DNA from: an uncultured Clostridia bacterium
GTDB taxonomy: Bacteria; Bacillota; Clostridia; Oscillospirales; Acutalibacteraceae
Assembly: GCA_947170465.1 (NCBI GenBank)
Contig: CAMVTS010000007.1
Span: 1 to 61,229 of the forward strand
Direction of reading: 5' to 3'
DNA: 61,229 nucleotides
The position numbers and the translations under genes are program-made. Of the stretch, positions 47,187-55,373 are shown one piece after another. The number at the start of each line of letters is the position of its first letter. Position 1 is the first letter of the stretch. The notes below the pieces were generated by a model that saw nothing but the letters and a program-made list of their open reading frames with translations, was not told the origin of the DNA and ran no database searches.

Positions 47187-47651
47187 ATGAAAAAGATGAC
47201 TGTCAACAACGAATTAACCCTTTCCTATAACGAGCCCTTCACCATCATGACTGCCGGTGAACTGACGAAATACTGCGGCACCGCTAAAAATCACTGGGGC
47301 ATTGCCGATAAGGCAAGCCACAGCCTGTTCATCGTCTCGTGGACAAAACCGGGCTTGCTGAACTTTTTTACCGACGCAAAGACGATTCTGAATCAGATTG
47401 AGCGCTGCATGAAAAGAAATCTCCGCCAATATGACCGCGAGGACAGCTTTATCATCAGCGTCGCCGGCAAGGACGCGCGCGGTATCCGCTTTACCTACGC
47501 TGCAAACGACGTGAACGTGATGCAAATCGGCGAAACCTCCGTGTTCCGCGCGAACAAAAAGTTCTACGTGATTCAGTACGTTTCCCGCGTGGAAGGCGAC
47601 GCGCATAACCGCGGCGTGTATCACAACATCTTAAAGACCGTTACCGTATAA
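47187..47651 (+). CDS. Uncharacterised 154-aa protein
   Basis: RBS AAAAGGAG; own promoter and terminator; no family recognised. Confidence 0.7.
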   Translation: MKKMTVNNELTLSYNEPFTIMTAGELTKYCGTAKNHWGIADKASHSLFIVSWTKPGLLNFFTDAKTILNQIERCMKRNLRQYDREDSFIISVAGKDARGIRFTYAANDVNVMQIGETSVFRANKKFYVIQYVSRVEGDAHNRGVYHNILKTVTV

Positions 47652-47656
47652 CACAA

Positions 47657-47695
47657 AACGGCTCGGAACATTTTGAAGTTCTGAGCCGTTTATTA
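47657..47695 (+). terminator. Terminator-like hairpin
   Basis: AACGGCTCGGAAC…GTTCTGAGCCGTT. Confidence 0.6.
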
Positions 47696-47765
47696 TTGCG
47701 AAAAAATATGGCGGACGCGCGTTATCTATGGTATACTTATTTTGAAAATATAGGGAGGTGGCGTT

Positions 47766-49286
47766 ATGCTCTATACACCATTAACGAAAAAAGCGCTGAT
47801 GATTTCCTTCAACGCGCATAAAAATCAAACGGACAAAAGCGGCATGCCATACGTCTATCATCCGTTTCACCTCGCTGAGCAGATGGACAGCGAATACGCC
47901 GTCTGCGTCGCCCTGCTGCATGATGTGGTTGAGGACACCGACATGACGCTTGAAGATTTGAGAGAAGCAGGCTTTCCGCCGGAGGTCATCGAAGCGCTGG
48001 CGCTGATGACGCATCATGACGGTGTGCCGTATATGGATTATGTCCGCCGGCTCAGCGGCAATCCGCTGGCGAAGCAGGTCAAGCTGGCAGACCTCCGTCA
48101 CAACAGCGACCTCACCCGGCTGGATTATGTAGATGATACAGCCCGTCGGCGCGTCGAAAAATATCAGCAGGCGATAGACTTGCTTACGGGCAAGGTTCCT
48201 GTTCTGCAAGACCGTATCCGCGGCTGCCTGATTGGCGGCGCGGCAGGAGACGCGCTTGGCTATCCGGTGGAATTTATCTCCGAGAGAGAAATTGATAAAA
48301 GATACGGCTCAGGAGGCATTCAGGAATATGAGATGAGCCGTTACAGCCATAAGGCGCTGATTTCCGACGATACCCAGATGACGCTTTTTTCCGCGGCGGC
48401 GGTGGCGGCATGTATTACACGCGCCAACCATCGCGGCATTGCCGCAGACCCGAGGGTTTACGCCAATTTTGCCTATCAGGGCTGGCTAGTCACGCAGGAA
48501 ATGAGCTTTGACGAGGTGCGCAAAGCCGAAAAAGACAATCAGGTTGACATTTGCGCCGGCTTTTTGATGGAGCAGCCAAAATTATATGCCAGAAGAGCGC
48601 CGGGTATCACCTGCCTTTCCGCGCTGCATACCAGAAAGCGGCAGCGCGAGGAAAAAATATACGTCAACAGCTATGTGAAGGATGTTATCAACAATTCCAA
48701 GGGATGCGGCGGCGTGATGCGCGTGGCGCCTGTCGGCATGCTGAATACCGATGATATGGACTTGCTCGACCGGGAGGGCGCTGAGTTTGCCGCCATTACC
48801 CATTGTCATTCTCTGGGGTATATGCCGGGCGCGGTGCTGACGCATGTCGTTCACCGCTGCCTTTACCGCAAGGGTCAGACGCTCCGGGAGATTGTGGAGG
48901 AAGCGCGCGACTCGGTGGCAAGACTGTATGCTGAGGATGAGCATATCGGCACGCTGGTTGATATTATCAACCTTGCTATCGCACTTTCCGAAAACGACGC
49001 GCCTGACCTTCAGAATATTCACGAGCTTGGAGAAGGCTGGATTGCGGAGGAGGCGCTCGCCATCGCGCTTTATTGCTGCCTGCGCTATCCGGACGACTTT
49101 TCAAAGTGCCTTGTCGTCTCCGTCAACCACAAGGGCGACAGCGATTCTACCGGCGCGATTGCCGGCAATATCCTCGGCGCGTGGTCTGGCTATGAAGCGA
49201 TGGACAACAAGTGGAAGCAAAATCTGGAGCTGTCCGATGTGATGCTGGAGTTGGCGGACAGCATTTACGGCGAGGTGAGAAAGTGA
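47766..49286 (+). CDS. RSH-type HD hydrolase domain fused to ADP-ribosylglycohydrolase
   Basis: HD part: MISFNAHKNQTDKSGMPYVYHPFHLAEQM…VALLHDVVEDTDMTLEDL; ADPRGH part: RIRGCLIGGAAGDALGYPVEF, SDDTQMTLF, HKGDSDSTGAIAGNILGA. Confidence 0.9.
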   Translation: MLYTPLTKKALMISFNAHKNQTDKSGMPYVYHPFHLAEQMDSEYAVCVALLHDVVEDTDMTLEDLREAGFPPEVIEALALMTHHDGVPYMDYVRRLSGNPLAKQVKLADLRHNSDLTRLDYVDDTARRRVEKYQQAIDLLTGKVPVLQDRIRGCLIGGAAGDALGYPVEFISEREIDKRYGSGGIQEYEMSRYSHKALISDDTQMTLFSAAAVAACITRANHRGIAADPRVYANFAYQGWLVTQEMSFDEVRKAEKDNQVDICAGFLMEQPKLYARRAPGITCLSALHTRKRQREEKIYVNSYVKDVINNSKGCGGVMRVAPVGMLNTDDMDLLDREGAEFAAITHCHSLGYMPGAVLTHVVHRCLYRKGQTLREIVEEARDSVARLYAEDEHIGTLVDIINLAIALSENDAPDLQNIHELGEGWIAEEALAIALYCCLRYPDDFSKCLVVSVNHKGDSDSTGAIAGNILGAWSGYEAMDNKWKQNLELSDVMLELADSIYGEVRK

Positions 49287-49510
49287 AGCTGTTTAGACGT
49301 TTTTCGTCCGCGGAATTTGACAAACCGGCGTTTCCTCCCGAAACTCATGACGCGGTGATTCGCAGCTCCATCTGCACCGGCGAAAAGGTCGCCGGCTTCA
49401 GGAACAAAAAGGACGGCAATTTCACCGAGGTCATGCTGATTCGTTCGGACAAGGACTTGGAGGAGTTCAAGACGCGGTACCATGTCACAACCATCAAAAC
49501 AATCTATTGA
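49283..49510 (+). CDS. Small uncharacterised protein, coupled to the upstream gene
   Basis: GTG 49283 overlaps the upstream stop (GTGA); MKLFRRFSSAEFDKPAFPPETHDAVIRSSICTGEKVAGFRNKKDG. Confidence 0.6.
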   Translation: MKLFRRFSSAEFDKPAFPPETHDAVIRSSICTGEKVAGFRNKKDGNFTEVMLIRSDKDLEEFKTRYHVTTIKTIY

Positions 49511-49515
49511 CAGCG

Positions 49516-49549
49516 TTCCCCACAGCCGGCACTGTGGGGAAAATTTTTT
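49516..49549 (+). terminator. Rho-independent terminator
   Basis: TTCCCCACAG…CTGTGGGGAA then ATTTTTT. Confidence 0.7.
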
Positions 49550-49574
49550 GAAAAATTCGGATTTTCTCGTTTTT

Positions 49575-49608
49575 TGTCAGGGTTTTGTTGTACTGTGTTT
49601 GCTATACT
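49575..49608 (+). promoter_or_regulatory. Pho-box-like promoter B (degenerate)
   Basis: TGTCAG (49575-49580) N5 TGTTGT (49586-49591) N11 TATACT (49603-49608); same spacing as promoters A and C. Confidence 0.5.
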
Positions 49609-49669
49609 AAGCTTGTAAAAAACAAAGCAATCAAAATGAAATCAACAAAATGAAAAAGGAGAAATCATC

Positions 49670-50425
49670 ATGAAAAAGACCATCATCATTCCTGCAATCA
49701 TCGCTGTTATTGCCGCAACGGCTTCCGCATTCGCCATGACCGCCTGCAATCCTTCCGTTGCTCAGTCCGCCGCCAAAATCGTGGCGGCGACTCCCGTCAA
49801 GAAGGCAATCGAAGTTGTGACCCAGAAGCCGACCAGTGTTCCCACTACTGCACCGACTACCGCCGCACCGACCACTGCGCCTGCTACGCAGGCTTCCAAA
49901 AAGGCTCCCATTCAGGAAAAGAAGGAAAATCCGGCTCCCAAAAAGGCTCCCGTTCAGGAAAAGAAGGAAAATCCGGCTCCCAAGACCGATGCCGAGAAGG
50001 TTTATGCTGCCGCCAAGGAAGCCGTTGCCAAGTGCACCAACGAGGGCATGACCAAGGAGCAGAAGCTCAGAGCGGCTTTCGATTACCTCAAGAACAATTA
50101 CATGGAAGGCATTCGCCGCAGCGACTACAGAGAGATGGACTGGCCGGTGGTTTACGGCACGGATATGCTCATCAACGGCAAGGGCGACTGCTTCAGCTAT
50201 GGCGCTTCCTTCGCGTACATGGCAAAGGCGATCGGCTGCTCCGACTGCTACGCCTGCAACAGCGGCGGACACGGCTGGGCTGAGGTCGAGGGCAAAATCT
50301 ACGACCCCGAATGGAGCAAGCACAGCACCAACTACTCCTACTTCGGCATGAGCTACGACGAGCCCTGCGACGTTCCCTACAAGGGCGCGCTCGGTTCCGC
50401 CGGCTGGATGCACGTCGCGGTTTGA
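49670..50425 (+). CDS. Secreted transglutaminase-like protein (possible lipoprotein)
   Basis: ATASAFAMTACNPS lipobox-like; catalytic-looking KGDCFSYGASFAYM, GGHGWAEVEGKIYDPEW. Confidence 0.8.
   Translation: MKKTIIIPAIIAVIAATASAFAMTACNPSVAQSAAKIVAATPVKKAIEVVTQKPTSVPTTAPTTAAPTTAPATQASKKAPIQEKKENPAPKKAPVQEKKENPAPKTDAEKVYAAAKEAVAKCTNEGMTKEQKLRAAFDYLKNNYMEGIRRSDYREMDWPVVYGTDMLINGKGDCFSYGASFAYMAKAIGCSDCYACNSGGHGWAEVEGKIYDPEWSKHSTNYSYFGMSYDEPCDVPYKGALGSAGWMHVAV
49898..49981 (+). repeat. Two tandem 42-bp units in the linker of the transglutaminase-like gene
   Basis: AAAAAGGCTCCC(A/G)TTCAGGAAAAGAAGGAAAATCCGGCTCCC x2, encoding KKAP(I/V)QEKKENPAP. Confidence 0.85.
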
Positions 50426-50464
50426 TATATTATACTATCTGACAACTCACAATTACCCACTGAA

Positions 50465-50490
50465 AAACGGACGTGTTGCCACGTCCGTTT
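50465..50490. terminator. Terminator-like hairpin between convergent genes
   Basis: AAACGGACGTG-TTGC-CACGTCCGTTT. Confidence 0.65.
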
Positions 50491-50493
50491 GGT

Positions 50494-51933
50494 TTACTTT
50501 ACGCCGGTTTTGCCGACGGGTGACGTCACCTCGTAGCCTGCGAGGTACATCTGGATTTCGGTCGCGTCTGCAATGCTCATTTTCTCACCGCGAACGCTGC
50601 CGCGCAGTTCGATTTCACCGTCCGGATCGTCCTCCAGCTCGCTGAGCAGCCTTTGCAGCAGCGTCACGTCCTCAATGCTGACAGCGCCGCTGCCGTCGCA
50701 GTCGCCGACGGTGTAGTACAGTTCGTTAATCTTGAAATAATCGTCCAGCCACGCAGAGCGCGTCTGTCCCCATTCAAGGAGGTAATCGACGTTTTCCTGA
50801 TAGGTGGGGAAGGGCGGCATCATGACGTTGATTGCGTAGTAGATGCGCCAGCCCGCTTCCTTGTAGTTGCGCGCAAATACGTCGCCATACGTGTCAATCA
50901 GTTGTTCCGCTCTGCCGCCTTCGACAAACAGGCTGCGGAAATAATCCGCGTGACGCGCGTACTCGCGGCGGATTTCCAGATTGAACCAGTCGTAGGTGCA
51001 CAGCTTGGCGTAGTACAGCTTGTCGTTGATGTGCAGTCCTTCCGGAAGAATACAAATCGCGGAACGCGGTGAGAAGTCCTTGTTGATGTTGCCCATTGTC
51101 AGGTCATAGTCCCACGGAGGTCCTGCGTGGAATTTGCCGCCTCTGTAGTAGAAATACACGGAGCTGAAATCGAAGTCGTTCGTCTTGAGGAACTCGTTGA
51201 GCACGTAGTACTTGACGAAGGACGGCATGTCTATGATTTCCTCCATGCGTTCACGGTCGCCGCTGGCAACCGCGTCGTCGAGCTTGTCAATCAGGGTTTT
51301 GATATTCGCCTGCATGGCTTCATCCGGCTCGTCCGGGTCGTTCACGCCAAAGCGCAGACCGCTCTTGCTGGTGATGTAGGTGGTGCCCTCGTCAACACGG
51401 CTGCGCTCATATTCCAGCGTAAATTCACCGCTTTTATCATCGATATCCGCCTTTACCGGCGTCATCAGCGTGTAACAGCCGCGGAAGGTGCCGTCCAGCC
51501 ACAGCTCCACGTAACGCTGACGGGAGGTGTTCTCGATGCCCAGCTCATTCGCCATTTCAAAGGCGAGGTAGTTGCGCAGGAAGGTCGGGTCAAAGGCGTT
51601 GGCGAGCAGTACCCATTTTTTGCTCTTGCCCATGCCGAGCAAGTCCTGCTTTTTGTCAAACTTGAAGGTAAAGGGCTTTTTTGCCACCATGGCGGTGCTG
51701 TTTCCTCTCACCTTGACAACCATGTCCTTGTCAATCACGGTGTCCTCGCTGTCGGTGATGACGACGTGGCCGTTGACGTAGCCGTCCTCTTTCTTGAGCG
51801 AGGTACCGTTGCCGTCGGCGGTGGTGATGTAAATTTTCGGCACCTCCGCTTTTTCGGTTTCGGCTGCGGAGACAAGGGGAACGGCGCACACTAGCATGGC
51901 GCAGGCGAGCAGGATGGCAAGTATTTGTTTCAT
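50494..51933 (-). CDS. Secreted CotH-kinase-family protein with C-terminal dockerin
   Basis: Signal peptide; VKVRGNSTAMVAKKPFTFKFDKKQDLLGMGKSKKWVLLANAFDPTFLRNYLAFEMA…GPPWDYDLTMGN; dockerin VGDCDGSGAVSIEDVTLLQRLL…MSIADATEIQMYLAGY. Confidence 0.9.
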   Translation of the reverse strand: MKQILAILLACAMLVCAVPLVSAAETEKAEVPKIYITTADGNGTSLKKEDGYVNGHVVITDSEDTVIDKDMVVKVRGNSTAMVAKKPFTFKFDKKQDLLGMGKSKKWVLLANAFDPTFLRNYLAFEMANELGIENTSRQRYVELWLDGTFRGCYTLMTPVKADIDDKSGEFTLEYERSRVDEGTTYITSKSGLRFGVNDPDEPDEAMQANIKTLIDKLDDAVASGDRERMEEIIDMPSFVKYYVLNEFLKTNDFDFSSVYFYYRGGKFHAGPPWDYDLTMGNINKDFSPRSAICILPEGLHINDKLYYAKLCTYDWFNLEIRREYARHADYFRSLFVEGGRAEQLIDTYGDVFARNYKEAGWRIYYAINVMMPPFPTYQENVDYLLEWGQTRSAWLDDYFKINELYYTVGDCDGSGAVSIEDVTLLQRLLSELEDDPDGEIELRGSVRGEKMSIADATEIQMYLAGYEVTSPVGKTGVK

Positions 51934-51938
51934 TGCGT

Positions 51939-52619
51939 TTACTCCTTGTGAATTTTTTCAGCAGAAAGGACGGTGACGGTGCTGTTTGCCACCCTGAAGC
52001 GCACGTCATAGCCGGCGTAGGCAAAGCCGTATACGCGCTGCGGGTCGTCCTGATAGCCCGGTCTGGGGTCATAGGAGAGCGCTTCGTGCAGGGCGGCAAG
52101 CTGTGTTTCGTTAAAGAGCGCCGCCACCTCCGGCGGCATTGTCACGCGGAGCGGTTCTGTCGAGCCGTAGCTGCCGCCCTTTGCGCTGGGAACGCTGTCG
52201 GCAAAGGGGAGATAGGGCTTGATGTCCAGAATCGCCGTGCCGTTCATCAAATCGGCGCCGGCAACGGTCAGCACCATGCCGCGTTCGCCGTCCGGTTTGG
52301 CGGAAATCAGCTTCACGCGCGTCAGTCCGATGGGATTCGGACGGTTGGGAGAACGCGTGGCGAATACGCCGGCGCGCTTGTTGCCGCCAAGCTTCGGCGG
52401 TCTCACCGTCGGCGACCAGCTGCGCTTGCCCATCGGGTCAAACAGCCAGATCAGCCACAGGTACTCAAACGTCTCGATTCCCCTGAACGCCTCCGGCTGG
52501 CGAAAGTCGGGCTCCATCACGATTTCCGAGAGCAGATGCTCCGACATGCCGCTCTGACGCGGCAGCCCGAATTTGGTCGGGAAATCATTGTAAATCCGCG
52601 CGATGGGTTCAAACTCCAC
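51939..52619 (-). CDS. trmO: tRNA (N6-threonylcarbamoyladenosine37-N6)-methyltransferase TrmO
   Basis: FPTKFGLPRQSG…FATRSPNRPNPIGLTRVKL…DIKPYLPFAD. Confidence 0.93.
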   Translation of the reverse strand: MEFEPIARIYNDFPTKFGLPRQSGMSEHLLSEIVMEPDFRQPEAFRGIETFEYLWLIWLFDPMGKRSWSPTVRPPKLGGNKRAGVFATRSPNRPNPIGLTRVKLISAKPDGERGMVLTVAGADLMNGTAILDIKPYLPFADSVPSAKGGSYGSTEPLRVTMPPEVAALFNETQLAALHEALSYDPRPGYQDDPQRVYGFAYAGYDVRFRVANSTVTVLSAEKIHKE

Positions 52620-52695
52620 GCCGTCACATCCTTGTAATTTGCTGTGTATAGTATACCATTCTATCGAATAAATTGCAATCCTAAAATTATTCCGG

Positions 52696-52724
52696 TTGAC
52701 CTGAGGCTGGTTTTTGTGTAAAAT
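52696..52724 (+). promoter_or_regulatory. sigma70-like promoter upstream of TIR remnant / ADA-SLOG gene
   Basis: TTGACC - 17 nt - TAAAAT. Confidence 0.6.
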
Positions 52725-52769
52725 GAATGTAAGAACAGATATCTTTTTCGAAGGGGCAGGAGAAAAGAC

Positions 52770-52811
52770 ATGAGTAAACCGGCAGATGTTTTTATCAGCT
52801 ATAAGTCATAA
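52770..52811 (+). pseudogene. Truncated TIR-domain gene remnant (MSKPADVFISYKS*)
   Basis: RBS AGGAGAAAAGAC-ATG; 13 codons matching TIR box 1 (DVFISYKS) then TAA; only 47 nt to the next ATG. Confidence 0.65.
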
Positions 52812-52858
52812 TCAATAAGAGACAAGAAAGAAAAGCTGTTATAAGAGGAATCACCGAG

Positions 52859-55309
52859 ATGTTTGGAAAATTTTATCTTGACAAGGAAAAGGACGTCATT
52901 ATCGAGCTGGATATGACGAAAGAGGGCTTGTTCTACACCCTGCGCACGCCCAATCATGCCAAGGGTAATTTGATTACCAATCTGGCAAATCTCTGCTCGC
53001 TGCCGCTCAGTACCGGCGACGACGGCCTCAAGGTGATACAGGGCGGGGTGCCGTGCTATGTGGACGAGCGCAACCGCGAGGTATACGTCCTGCGGCTGGC
53101 GGACACCAAGGTCGCCAACATCTATCCCGACGGCGAAATTGAGCGCAAGGCGTATATTCCGGCGATATCCAAAACCCTGATGAGCCAGACCAAGGACTAC
53201 CGTCTTGACGCGCGCAAAACACTGGTCAAGACCTATATCCGCCGTGAATACAAATTCCGCACCGATTTGCACACCCACATGAACGCCAACCTCGACGCGG
53301 ATATCCTGATAGCGCTCGGCATTTTTCACCAGATTCGCTATCCGCTCTACTACGTCAAAAAGCTGAACCTCCGGCTGACGCAGGCGCAGAAGGATATCCT
53401 GTCGGAGCGCCGTCAGGAGGCCGCCAAGGGCTTTGTCCATTCCGCGCTGACCGGCAAGTACCTCACGCGCAAGATTGACGACAACACCTTTCTCAATTTT
53501 GCCGACTTGATTCTCAACAATCCCGACGCCGCCTATAATATTCCGAAAATCCGCGCGTCTCTGACGATTCTGAAGGACGGACAGGCAGTGTTCACCAATC
53601 TGGAGAAGGTCTATCTCTACCGCTACGTGTTCACCAAGGGACAGCCCTCTGAGGAGAGAATAGCGCTTGACAATTACCGCGACATTCCCGACGGGGATAT
53701 CGCACAAGCAGTCGGACAAATGCTGCGAGACAAAGAACAGCCTGCCTACGCGCACTTGACGCTGTTTCAGAATAAGCTGCTGTGGGTGGCAAGAGGCTTT
53801 CAGCGACGCGGTGTACTCTATGCGGAAATTTCCGACACCACCCTTGTCAAGCCGGAGGCTTCGGTGCACATGCTGCGGCAGGTGCATGAGGTCATGCCGG
53901 AAATCACACGCGAAACCGGCGTGGTGCTGCGCTTTTTGGCGGCTATCCGAAGGATTCCGCTCACCATTGTGCGCGACAATGCCGTACAGGACGACGTCGC
54001 GCAGCAGCTGCGCATTATCAGGGCGCTCGCCGTTGACCCCTACGTCGCCGGCAGCGATATTATCGGCGAGGAAATCAACGATATCCGCGATTTGCGGCAG
54101 GTGCTTGCGGAGCTGGTGATGATTGCCGGAGAAAATCCCGGCTTTGTCATTCGGATTCACGCCGGCGAGAACGACAGTCTGCGCGATAACGTCGCCAATT
54201 CCCTTGCCTGCGTGAAGGACGCGCTGGCTCCCGGTCAGCCCATGCCCCGGCTGCGTATCGGTCACGGACTCTACACCGCCAATCTTCACACGCCCAAGGG
54301 TCAGCAGCTCATTGAACAGCTGCGCGACAGCGGCGCGGTGCTGGAATTTCAGCTCACCTCCAACGTCCGTCTCAACAACCTCAGCACCCTCGGCAGGCAT
54401 CCGCTGCGCGATTACCTCAAGGGCGGCGTGCGGTGCGTACAGGGTACCGACGGCGGCGCGATTTACGGAACCGATTCGATTGACGAGCAGCTCGCGCTTG
54501 AACGCCTGCTCGACCTCTCCTATGAGGAGATGCTGGCAATGCGCCGTGCCGAGGACGAGATTTTTACCGGCAGTCTGCGCACCTTCAACGAACGCGGCGC
54601 GCACTTCCGTCAGCTTTGCGGCGGTGATATAGACAGGTTTCTCCGACAGCGCATTGCGCAGACCAAGGGCGGCGATACCGCCATGAGCATTGCGCCGCAG
54701 AAGCTCGACAGCGAACAAGTCCTGCGCGACCGGATTCGGGAGATTCCCACCGACAAGGTACCGGTGATTCTGCTCGGCGGCAGCTTCAACAGCAGCCGTC
54801 ACGCCACGCGCATGAGAGAGCCGCTCAGAGAACTCCTCCGCGAACTGGTTGACCGTCTTGACCCGGAGCAGGTCTGCTTCGTGATTGGCAGCCGCCTGAC
54901 CGGCTACGAGCGCGAGCTGGTGGAGCTGGCAGCGGATAAATTTGAGATTTTCGCGATTGTGCCCACCCGTCTGAACGCCGCCGAGGTCAAGCGCCTGCGG
55001 CAGAGCGGTGTTGGCGTGCGCGTGTCGATTGAGCCGACGCGCATGGGGCTGTACAAGAGCTTTGCCTATGAGATTTTCAAACGCCGTCCCTCGGTGGTGC
55101 TCGCCTTTGACGGCAATTCCGCCGGCGCCAACACCGTCCAGGAAGCCAAAAACGGCAAGCGCGAGGCGCGTATCTTTGTCAACCGCCATGCGAGGGTGCT
55201 CTACGCCAAGGCGCAGACGATTCAGGGCTACGTCAGCGTGATTGACGGCGTTCAGGACGTCGATATGATTCTCGCCTCCGTCCGCCGCGTCCGGAACGCG
55301 ATGAAATAA
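52859..55309 (+). CDS. Adenosine-deaminase-like protein with C-terminal SLOG-like domain
   Basis: ADA motifs DLHTHMNANLD, RIHAGEND, RIGHGLYT, LTSNVRLNNL, QGTDGGAIYGTD; C-terminus VPVILLGGSFNSSRHATRM…VLAFDGNSAGANTVQEAKN is Rossmann/SLOG-like. Confidence 0.8.
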   Translation: MFGKFYLDKEKDVIIELDMTKEGLFYTLRTPNHAKGNLITNLANLCSLPLSTGDDGLKVIQGGVPCYVDERNREVYVLRLADTKVANIYPDGEIERKAYIPAISKTLMSQTKDYRLDARKTLVKTYIRREYKFRTDLHTHMNANLDADILIALGIFHQIRYPLYYVKKLNLRLTQAQKDILSERRQEAAKGFVHSALTGKYLTRKIDDNTFLNFADLILNNPDAAYNIPKIRASLTILKDGQAVFTNLEKVYLYRYVFTKGQPSEERIALDNYRDIPDGDIAQAVGQMLRDKEQPAYAHLTLFQNKLLWVARGFQRRGVLYAEISDTTLVKPEASVHMLRQVHEVMPEITRETGVVLRFLAAIRRIPLTIVRDNAVQDDVAQQLRIIRALAVDPYVAGSDIIGEEINDIRDLRQVLAELVMIAGENPGFVIRIHAGENDSLRDNVANSLACVKDALAPGQPMPRLRIGHGLYTANLHTPKGQQLIEQLRDSGAVLEFQLTSNVRLNNLSTLGRHPLRDYLKGGVRCVQGTDGGAIYGTDSIDEQLALERLLDLSYEEMLAMRRAEDEIFTGSLRTFNERGAHFRQLCGGDIDRFLRQRIAQTKGGDTAMSIAPQKLDSEQVLRDRIREIPTDKVPVILLGGSFNSSRHATRMREPLRELLRELVDRLDPEQVCFVIGSRLTGYERELVELAADKFEIFAIVPTRLNAAEVKRLRQSGVGVRVSIEPTRMGLYKSFAYEIFKRRPSVVLAFDGNSAGANTVQEAKNGKREARIFVNRHARVLYAKAQTIQGYVSVIDGVQDVDMILASVRRVRNAMK

Positions 55310-55373
55310 TTTCAGTATTTTTTAATCTTGCAGTGGTAGAATACTGACAAATCCAGACAAGGAGGTATTCACC

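Noticed and set aside
52799-55189. 796-aa ORF antisense to the ADA-SLOG gene
   Set aside because: Shadow ORF; the plus strand carries conserved ADA motifs, promoter and RBS-proximal start.
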